A DNA stretch of 64,000 bases, from positions 134,001 through 198,000 of the forward strand of contig OZ012687.1 of the NCBI GenBank assembly GCA_963942565.1. The letters are read 5' to 3'. The notes below the pieces were generated by a model. The model ran no database searches. It was not told where the DNA came from and saw only the letters and a program-made list of their open reading frames with translations. This DNA comes from Maea johnstoni (Eukaryota; Annelida; Polychaeta; Spionida; Magelonidae). Shown here piece by piece: positions 59,601-64,000 of the stretch. Each line of letters opens with the position of its first letter. Within the stretch, counting starts at the first letter, position 1. Made by a program: the position numbers and the translations under genes.

Positions 59601-62159
59601 GACTGGGACCAAGCATATCGTCCGTCATATGCAAAAATCCGTCGTACAGTGGTCCGTCATATCCAAGTTCACCTGTACCAAACCTGGATGTTCAGCGATA
59701 TATTGTGGACACTGCGACGGCACCATTTAAAAAAATTACTTAAATTAGACTAGTCAATACAAGTATAATTCACAACTTAACCTGGGTGTGGCGGCGAGAA
59801 TAGACAAGAAAACAACAGATAAGTATGAAAATTTCTTTATAAGTATCTATAACAGCTGAATGAGTAGTCAAGTAAGTGGCCAATATTAAAGGGTTTAGTA
59901 GAGAAAATTGCGTTCTTGTGTACAAAGTTAGCGATGTGGTCGATAATCGAAACTAATCAATTTTCAAAACTTTTACTAGAGCCGCTCGGATTTCTTGCCG
60001 ATCCGATCAATTGATCAAGCTTTTGATTGATCGTCATAGCCCTAGTTGTAATACATATATATAGTAGGGCAGTCATCGATACGCCTCACATCGATGTACC
60101 GACAATTGCAGTCAATCGATGACTGCAATCTTGCCATCTCGATGCATTAATTGATGCATCGAGATGGCAAAAAAAAGAAAAACTAAGGTACTTACGACCG
60201 CAAAACTGCGAAGAGTGCTGCGGCCGTTGATCGGTCCCCACGTGTGTGAGCCGCCATGTTGTTTACAAACGAAACATAGTGGTGACTTGCGGCACTTTCC
60301 TTTTGCAGTGCAATAGGAAATGTGTAAAGTGAGGCAAGCCACTAATGAAAGAACGGAAATTCACGATCAGTCTCGTGAATATCCGTTGCAGCGGAATGGG
60401 CCGGAGGTATGGTATGACGAACAATTAAGATCAATGGTACATTATTCAACGTTCGCAACAATGTGGCTGATGTGATTGTTTGGTATGACGAACAATTACG
60501 ATCAATGGTACATAACTCACCGTTCGTAAACAATGTGGCTGATGTGATTGTTGGTGTAGGTAAATGTTGAAATGATGTATTTTAAATGTTGGCAGGCGCT
60601 GGGTATTTAATAATAAGTAATACAAACGAATATATATATATATACATATAGATATTTTATTCTCCTAAACACTTAAACACTGCCAATATTTGAGTTTCAA
60701 AATAAAGATTATGGGTTTGATTTTAATAAAAATTTCTCTCTGCTGAATTTTTTCTCTCTGCTGTCTGTGTATTTGAATACTCAGCCCTTAGTAAAGTATA
60801 TTGCCTGAATAGTCTCCTAATGAGGATTAAGTTATGCAGTTTTACAAAAGTACCCTCCCTGCAGGGTGTAAGATCATAGGTTTAAACCTTGAAATAAATC
60901 ATACATATGTCATACTGTTTTGAATTTCAAACTAACTACTTACTACCTACTACCTACTATTTGATTAGATGCTATAGAATTCATGGGCATATATCAATGT
61001 ATCGTATTGAAATAATCGAAATCGAAAAAGAAATATCAATTAATCGAATCGACATATTTTTTTAAACAATGACAGCCCTAATATATAGGGCTCTAAGCTA
61101 CTTATGTATTCACAAAGTAGTATAGCTCTCTGACAATGAAACAGGTTATACCAAACAATAAGTTACCTTTGTTACGGGTCACTAAGCACTAATAACAGCC
61201 AACCCAACAGGTCCCTGTGCCATGACAACAAAATGTCTGGCGTATATGTATGCTCTAATCTGTGTTTAAATCTAAAGCTCATACTTGTCATTACTTGACG
61301 AAGTGTAAAACTGACCAAATGACCTTCAGCCAGCTGACCGCCCACACTCACATCAGATTATTGATTTTTCCACTACTACTACACACGTCCCACTTGCGTG
61401 GTATCAGTGGTATGTGAGGCTTTGTAAGAGTGCCAGAAACTGACTTGTATGCTAACACAAACCTACACTGGTCTCAGTGAACCTCTCACCCTGGATAAAC
61501 CCCTCAATGGTGGAGAGCCATATCTTATCAAGACCTAGACAGCCACTGACATATTTCCGATCACTCGGTGATCACTCAGTGTTTCACTAGGTCAACTGCA
61601 CTCCTACAGTCATTGCATAACTAGCCCCATGGTCCCACTATCAGCTGATCAAGCAGACCTACAGTAACTGCTTATAAATGTTTATGACATACTTCCAATG
61701 AAAAACACAATAAAAATGGTCACTTCTCTGACGAGGTGAATAACTATCCACTACGCATCATGGCTGTCTATAATTAATAGACCTAGACTCACTCCTAGCA
61801 GCTTAGCAGTGCAGAGCTCAATAACATCACTAAATATCCACTACAAGTCAAATACCAATCAGTCACTCAATACTAGATCAGCTATGAGGCGATTCACCCT
61901 GCTCTTCTAATATACGGGATCATTGACAATCAAATAAGGTGAGAATAGACTCCCACAGCTCCCCATGAACATAATACATGAGTACACAAGCCCAGGTGCT
62001 CCTTACATATTGCACGCCCATTTTAGGCACAACTGGGCTGCAAGGACGTGTGGTGACTTACCCCGAGGCAGAGGCTTCCGTGGACTGAATGCTGCCAATA
62101 CGTATCTTGTTGGCGATATCCTTGAGGGCCTGTACGGTGGAGGTGTCCAGGTTAGCCAT
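36948..62159 (-). CDS. TKT: Transketolase
   Basis: Cytosolic, thiamine-diphosphate-dependent two-carbon transferase of the non-oxidative pentose phosphate pathway. Eleven coding exons (62159-62062, 55790-55559, 48389-48292, 47258-47067, 44895-44768, 43647-43451, 42017-41904, 41140-40933, 39804-39590, 39258-39042, 37120-36948) have GT/AG borders and compatible phases. They sum to 1872 nt, 623 residues plus stop, equal to the human length. Landmarks in order: [38 protein letters not shown], the ThDP/metal motif [12 protein letters not shown] (151 on) with [24 protein letters not shown], the catalytic Glu in FIAEQN (about 367), [37 protein letters not shown] and VPRSGK. The start has an ideal context (CACCACCATGG). 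No disrupted motif was seen. Six splice junctions are embedded in tandem arrays of themselves. Confidence 0.96.
37109..38400. repeat. 36-bp array over the intron 10 acceptor/exon 11 start
   Basis: Unit CCTCCTACAATAGAGAG plus CTCACATGTAACTATAATA, 36 bp (starts at 37121 and 37157). Each unit copies the last intron bases, the AG acceptor and the first exon bases (GAGGTATT) of exon 11. About 4 units lie at 37121-37270 and about 18 at 37753-38400, split by an inserted transposon. The array abuts the exon 10 donor-type array at about 38400. Confidence 0.92.
37271..37752. mobile_element. TIR element inserted into the 36-bp array
   Basis: About 482 bp with 16-bp perfect inverted ends GGTCTCGGTGAACTAA and TTAGTTCACCGAGACC. 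The flanking ACAA on both sides may be the target duplication. No coding. Its insertion interrupts one minisatellite unit, so it is younger than that array. Confidence 0.8.
38400..39041. repeat. Array of exon 10 end plus donor with poly-C
   Basis: Four extra copies (donors near 38532, 38667, 38807 and 38902) of a unit holding the last 30-40 bases of exon 10 (encoding [12 protein letters not shown]), its GTAAGACC donor, and intron sequence with TGGTCATGTAACCACTAAC and C tracts. Unit about 100-140 bp, varying with C-run length. A partial unit near 38400 joins the acceptor-type array. Confidence 0.92.
39042..39258 (-). CDS. TKT: TKT exon 10
   Basis: Residues 495-567, [20 protein letters not shown] to EDHYLEG. 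Acceptor GTGTAG and donor GTAAGACC; ends in phase 1. Its 3' end is tandemly copied downstream in intron 10. Confidence 0.95.
39590..39804 (-). CDS. TKT: TKT exon 9
   Basis: Residues 423-494: [40 protein letters not shown] and [20 protein letters not shown]. Donor GTAATT, acceptor CTCTAG. Its first bases and acceptor are repeated in intron 8. Confidence 0.95.
39805..40450. repeat. Decoy acceptor/exon 9 start copies in intron 8
   Basis: About seven copies of CATCTGGGAGGGACCATCAG followed by CACCTA, i.e. acceptor plus first codons of exon 9, lying 5' of the true acceptor in transcription order. Most have the short unit (about 75-79 bp, with GTTCCACGGCGTACTC). Two copies (39842-39930, 40205-40295) carry a longer exon 9 piece including GGATGCTG-GGAACATTGC. 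Several copies keep a CTGTAG or CTCTAG acceptor. Confidence 0.9.
40933..41140 (-). CDS. TKT: TKT exon 8
   Basis: Residues 354-423, [20 protein letters not shown] with the catalytic glutamate, [20 protein letters not shown] and SHCGISIG. Acceptor TATTGCAG, donor GTATGT. Confidence 0.95.
41197..41428. mobile_element. MITE in TKT intron 7
   Basis: About 232 bp with inverted ends AGGCCTAAAAAAA and GTTGTTTGTTTCCTGTAAC (mirror at 41389-41428, a few mismatches). The interior is AT-rich with CCTACCCTA words. No target duplication could be fixed. Confidence 0.7.
41521..41855. mobile_element. hAT-like MITE, 5-bp TSD CCTGC
   Basis: Inverted ends CAGGGCTCGACGCTAAC and CAGGCCTCAATGCTAAC (right end, reverse complement), flanked by CCTGC at 41516-41520 and 41856-41860. 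Interior repeats GGCCAGTAA / ACTGGTCCTA words. Confidence 0.85.
41904..42017 (-). CDS. TKT: TKT exon 7
   Basis: Residues 316-353, [38 protein letters not shown]. Phase 0 at both ends. Acceptor CCTATAG, donor GTAAGC. Confidence 0.95.
42816..43173. mobile_element. hAT-like MITE, 5-bp TSD TAGCA
   Basis: Ends CAGGCACCGACATAA and the reverse complement of CAGGCACCAACATAAT, flanked by TAGCA at 42811-42815 and 43174-43178. Interior GGGCAAGT words. Confidence 0.85.
43211..43366. mobile_element. TACAGGTGAACTTGG MITE, copy 2
   Basis: 156 bp, same ends as the copy at 35607. It lacks about 20 bp of the left arm (the GGGACCAGGAAAATTGGTCC segment). Lies 37 bp from the hAT-like MITE. Confidence 0.85.
43451..43647 (-). 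CDS. TKT: TKT exon 6
   Basis: Residues 250-315, [20 protein letters not shown] to PPDYTLGQK, the linker after the ThDP domain including the HGKPL histidine. Acceptor TTCTTCCAG, donor GTAGAT. Confidence 0.95.
44085..44767. repeat. 61-bp array of exon 5 end plus donor
   Basis: Eleven close copies and one degenerate copy of a 61-bp unit: GGGAATCCCTTTCCCTTGAA, TGTCTTTGTGATAAAATAAG, GATGCTAAAAGGAGC, TTACTT. Each carries the last exon 5 bases (TFKGKGFP) and an intact GTAAGC donor. Unit starts at 44153, 44214, 44275 and 44336 fix the period. True exon 5 ends at 44768. Confidence 0.95.
44768..44895 (-). CDS. TKT: TKT exon 5
   Basis: Residues 207-250, [37 protein letters not shown]. Acceptor TTTTAG, donor AA|GTAAGC in phase 1. 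Confidence 0.95.
44896..47066 (-). other. TKT intron 4
   Basis: 2.2 kb of AT-rich unique sequence with a short (CA)n near 44923. It has no junction array, in contrast to introns 2, 3, 5, 8 and 10. No nested gene was recognised. Confidence 0.6.
47067..47258 (-). CDS. TKT: TKT exon 4
   Basis: Residues 143-207, [60 protein letters not shown]. It contains the ThDP/divalent-metal motif. Acceptor GTCTTCAG, donor GTAAGA. Confidence 0.95.
47755..48291. repeat. Array of exon 3 end plus donor with poly-C
   Basis: Six extra copies of the exon 3 3' end ([18 protein letters not shown] in plus-strand complement, GGCACAGCTCA to TGACTTGTCCC) with the donor and a C tract of 14-22 bases. Donors alternate along the array: intact (ACTTACGC on plus, near 47766, 47917, 48099) and lost (ACTTATG, near 47821, 48005, 48186). 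This marks a two-unit higher-order repeat. Confidence 0.92.
48292..48389 (-). CDS. TKT: TKT exon 3
   Basis: Residues 111-143, [33 protein letters not shown]. Acceptor GTTTTCAG, donor GC|GTAAGT. Confidence 0.95.
48405..48880. repeat. Imperfect repeats near the intron 2 acceptor
   Basis: Five or so uneven units sharing AAGTCTGTGTTG, AAAGTTGTCTCATAATTTAC and CCCACAGTCCCAACCACC. These do not include the splice site and may be an ordinary intronic minisatellite. Confidence 0.8.
48890..50155. repeat. 49-bp array derived from the exon 2 donor
   Basis: About 26 nearly identical 49-bp units (AGGAGTAGGGTGTCCCTCCA, GATTGTTGGGAGGTTAC, TTGAGGACTTAC). On the minus strand each holds the last about 25 bases of exon 2 (DLEGHPTP with one substitution) and a GTAAGT donor. 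Very low divergence implies recent homogenisation. Confidence 0.95.
50156..55558. repeat. 113/116-bp array of exon 2 end plus donor
   Basis: About 47 units, each a copy of the last about 105 coding bases of exon 2 ([35 protein letters not shown]) followed by GTAAGTAAG. Unit length is 116 bp, or 113 bp in a variant lacking one GAG. No unit carries an acceptor. Variants (GGCGGCGT/GGCAGCGT, GATCG/GATTG, TTGAGG/TTAAGG) recur in blocks, which indicates segmental duplication within the array. Confidence 0.97.
55559..55790 (-). CDS. TKT: TKT exon 2
   Basis: Residues 33-110, [40 protein letters not shown] and on to DLEGHPTP. It is the only copy with the unique 5' part and acceptor (CGTTGCAG), so it is the functional exon. 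Donor CCC|GTAAGT, phase 0, is the first of about 70 similar donors. Confidence 0.95.
56320..56733. mobile_element. hAT-like MITE, 5-bp TSD TTATT
   Basis: Ends CAGGGGTCCAGTTACA and reverse-complement CAGGGGTCAGGCTAC, flanked by TTATT at 56315-56319 and 56734-56738. Interior has TAGCCCGG/CGGGCTAT words and a TG/TA microsatellite (56470-56600) that enlarged it. Confidence 0.85.
57121..57367. mobile_element. hAT-like MITE, 5-bp TSD TCAGA
   Basis: Ends CAGTGTGCAACATAACC and reverse-complement CAGGGTGCAACATAGGT, flanked by TCAGA at 57116-57120 and 57368-57372. Interior GGGGCAAG/CTTGCCC words. Confidence 0.85.
59196..59677. mobile_element. TACAGGTGAACTTGG MITE, copy 3, interrupted
   Basis: Same ends as the copies at 35607 and 43211 (TACAGGTGAACTTGG, CCAAGTTCACCTGTA). 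Split at its centre by a 298-bp element; removing that would leave a MITE of about 180 bp. Confidence 0.9.
59280..59577. mobile_element. hAT-like MITE, innermost of the nest
   Basis: Ends ACAGTGATAAAAGCTAA and reverse-complement CAGTCATAAAGACTAA, flanked by TGACA on both sides (59275-59279, 59578-59582; TGACAA if the end is set one base in). Interior TAGCCCA/TGGGCGAG words. Confidence 0.85.
60065..61080. mobile_element. hAT non-autonomous element, 8-bp TSD
   Basis: 1016 bp, ends TAGGGCAGTCATCGAT and ATGACAGCCCTA, flanked by ATATATAG at 60057-60064 and 61081-61088. It starts 20 bp after the neighbouring hAT element. The interior has an ATCGATG-rich start and a short direct repeat (TATGACGAACAATTA at about 60412 and 60483). 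No transposase. Confidence 0.88.
62062..62159 (-). CDS. TKT: TKT exon 1 (first coding)
   Basis: [36 protein letters not shown] at 62159-62157 in a perfect vertebrate-type context (CCACCATGG). Donor GG|GTAAGT-like (GTAAGTC) in phase 2. Confidence 0.93.
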
Positions 62160-62279
62160 GGTGGTGGTGGGTGGTGTGTTCAAGTGACAGAGCTGCTGCT
62201 GCACTGCTAGCACACCACGTGGTTAGCCAGGTTCAACAGTACAAGGGGCAGCCTCATTATGGATATCAGACTTTTCCAT

Positions 62280-63240
62280 ACATCTTACTTGTACAGATTA
62301 AGGTGGAGCGCTAGGTACAAAGGTGTAGTGATAACGGGACAGTACAATCTGAACCATGCACAGCTACTGGTACAGATTAAGGTGGAGCGCTAGGTACAAA
62401 GGTGTAGTGATAACGGGAGAGTACAATCTGAACCATGCACAGCTACTGGTACAGATTAAGGTGGAGCACTAGGTACAAAGGTGTAGTGATAACAGGACAG
62501 TACAATCTGAACCATGCACAGCTACTGGTACAGATTAAGGTGGAGCGCTAGGTACAAAGGTGTAGTGATAACAGGACAGTACAATCTGAACCATGCACAG
62601 CTAGTCAGCTACTGGTACAGATTAAGGTGGAGCACTAGGTACAAAGGTGTAGTGATAACGGGAGAGTACAATCTGAACCATGCACAGCTACTGGTACAGA
62701 TTAAGGTGGAGCGCTAGGTACAAAGGTGTAGTGATAACAGGACAGTACAATCTGAACCATGCACAGCTACTGGTACAGATTAAGGTGGAGCGCTAGGTAC
62801 AAAGGTGTAGTGATAACAGGACAGTACAATCTGAACCATGCACAGCTAGTCAGCTACTGGTACAGATTAAGGTGGAGCACTAGGTACAAAGGTGTAGTGA
62901 TAACGGGAGAGTACAATCTGAACCATGCACAGCTACTGGTACAGATTAAGGTGGAGTGCTAGGTACAAAGGTGTAGTGACAACGGGAGAGTACAATCTGA
63001 ACCATGCACAGCTACTGGTACAGATTAAGGTGGAGTGCTAGGTACAAAGGTGTAGTGACAACGGGAGAGTACAATCTGAACCATGCACAGCTACTGGTAC
63101 AGATTAAGGTGGAGTGCTAGGTACAAAGGTGTAGTGATAACAGGGCAGTACAATCTTAACCATGCACAGCTACTGGTACAGATTAAGGTGGAGCACTAGG
63201 TTCAAAGGTGTAGTGATAACGGGACAATCTGAACCATGCA
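62280..63240. repeat. 79-bp minisatellite upstream of TKT
   Basis: About 12 units of 79 bp (GCTACTGGTACAGATTAAGG, TGGAGCGCTAGGTACAAAGG, TGTAGTGATAACGGGA, GTACAATCTGAACCATGCAC). Two units are lengthened to about 87 bp by a GCTAGTCA insertion. The block begins about 120 bp before the TKT ATG, so it is 5' UTR or promoter DNA. Confidence 0.95.
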
Positions 63241-63271
63241 GCTACCAGCTACGGCAGCTAGCATAGATAAT

Positions 63272-63322
<51 letters not shown>

Positions 63323-63520
63323 AGGGCTCGAAATTAAGTTTTTATCCAGGGAGCCCAATTGCATCTTCCAAAGCTACTTAAAGGTGTTGCGTATAGAAAC
63401 TAGTACAACTTTGGGCTCCTTGCAGAAATTTGAGGGAGCCGCTGGAGAATTCAAGGGAGCCCTCGGCTCCCGGCACCCCCTAATTTCGAGCCCTGTACTA
63501 CTACTACTACCAACACTACT
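63272..63520. repeat. CTA microsatellite split by a MITE
   Basis: (CTA)n from 63272 to 63321, continuing at 63496-63510. The intervening 63322-63495 is the MITE listed separately. Confidence 0.9.
63322..63495. mobile_element. hAT-like MITE in a CTA microsatellite
   Basis: 174 bp with ends CAGGGCTCGAAATTA and TAATTTCGAGCCCTG (15-bp perfect inverted pair). Flanks are TACTA on both sides, compatible with a target duplication but not provable inside the repeat. Interior GGGAGCC/GGCTCC words. Confidence 0.85.
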
Positions 63521-64000
63521 AATACTACAGCTAATACTGCTGCTAATGTCGACAAGTGGAAATTTTTCCAGGCAAGTCTTAAGACCTTCTTGTGTGAACT
63601 ACAACTGGGTTTTAAAGTTAATGTTGGGCCCTGATCATGAGAAATGTATGACTAAAATTGTTATGTTCAAATCATGTTTGATGTTTGAAAACCCCTTCTC
63701 AAATATTAGTCTGGCTATTACAGTATTACTCCAGTCTATAAATCAGATACATGTCCCTACTCTAGTTGAATAATTGTGTTTGATCTTGTTTGCTCTCAAG
63801 ATGTAAACTGATCAAATATCAACACTGTTTAAGCATTATATCCTACAATATGTTTGTATCCACTATGTACATATAGGCTGAGGTAGAACCCTCTTATGAC
63901 CTTGGACAGAGCTGTGTACTATATCAAAACCTGATGACAGCCTTTGTCTATGTACTGTATAAACAGGGCTGCAAACGAACTAGCCAAGAGAAAGTAAAAA

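Larger units (their letters stand above)
59097..60044. mobile_element. hAT non-autonomous element, outermost of a nest
   Basis: 948 bp, ends TAGGGCTAGGAATCG and CATAGCCCTA, flanked by the 8-bp duplication GTTGTAAT (59089-59096 and 60045-60052). Interior ATCGATC/GATCAATTGATC words. It contains the TACAGGTGAAC MITE at 59196-59677. Confidence 0.9.
55791..62061 (-). other. TKT intron 1
   Basis: 6.3 kb holding several MITEs (56320, 57121, 59097 nest, 60065) and otherwise unassigned sequence (57370-59090 and 61090-62060 show nothing coding). There is no junction array at either end. Confidence 0.7.

Noticed and set aside
60112-60342. 76-codon minus frame with cysteines ([14 protein letters not shown])
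   Set aside because: It lies inside a hAT non-autonomous element and matches no domain pattern; probably chance.

Overview
The window looks like a piece of an invertebrate chordate genome, most likely amphioxus (Branchiostoma). It has intron-rich genes, a transketolase close to the vertebrate enzyme, dense small DNA transposons and extremely abundant minisatellites. The organism is an inference from gene similarity and repeat style; no barcode gene is present. No prokaryotic features, rRNA genes, intact tRNA genes or virus-like elements were recognised.

Three host genes can be supported. (1) A single-exon minus-strand gene (5496-6410) encodes a 304-residue type II membrane protein that looks like a Golgi glycosyltransferase. 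Its stop codon lies inside a roughly 34-bp minisatellite. (2) A plus-strand gene (about 20560-34505) has a TATA box, a noncoding first exon and two coding exons. They join in phase at homeodomain position 46/47 and predict a 562-residue protein with a divergent homeodomain (no Asn51) and a C-terminal PLDLR CtBP-type motif. (3) Transketolase (TKT) on the minus strand spans 62159-36948 in 11 coding exons. All phases fit and give exactly 623 residues, the length I recall for the human enzyme. Genes 2 and 3 converge tail to tail.

The most striking feature is in TKT. Six of its twenty splice junctions have been amplified into tandem arrays whose units each carry a piece of coding exon plus the adjoining splice site. 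They lie at the donors of introns 2, 3, 5 and 10 and at the acceptors of introns 8 and 10. Intron 2 alone holds about 47 copies of a 113/116-bp unit and about 26 copies of a 49-bp unit, nearly all with a GTAAGT donor. The spliceosome therefore faces dozens of decoy sites beside each true one.

Layout: 1-1200, 38-bp minisatellite; 2274-5140, a small MITE and a decayed coding remnant; 5140-6410, glycosyltransferase-like gene; 6740-9310, TA microsatellites around a foldback transposon; 9480-19530, mosaic of dispersed repeats, a 2.2-kb AT-rich TIR element, palindromes and a THAP-bearing transposon; 20500-34510, homeobox gene with a 2.3-kb minisatellite and a second THAP element in its long intron; 34700-35360, downstream minisatellite; 36000-62160, TKT with its junction arrays and many MITEs, including a three-deep nest at 59097-60044; 62280-63240, 79-bp minisatellite directly upstream of TKT; then a MITE inside a CTA microsatellite and unassigned sequence.
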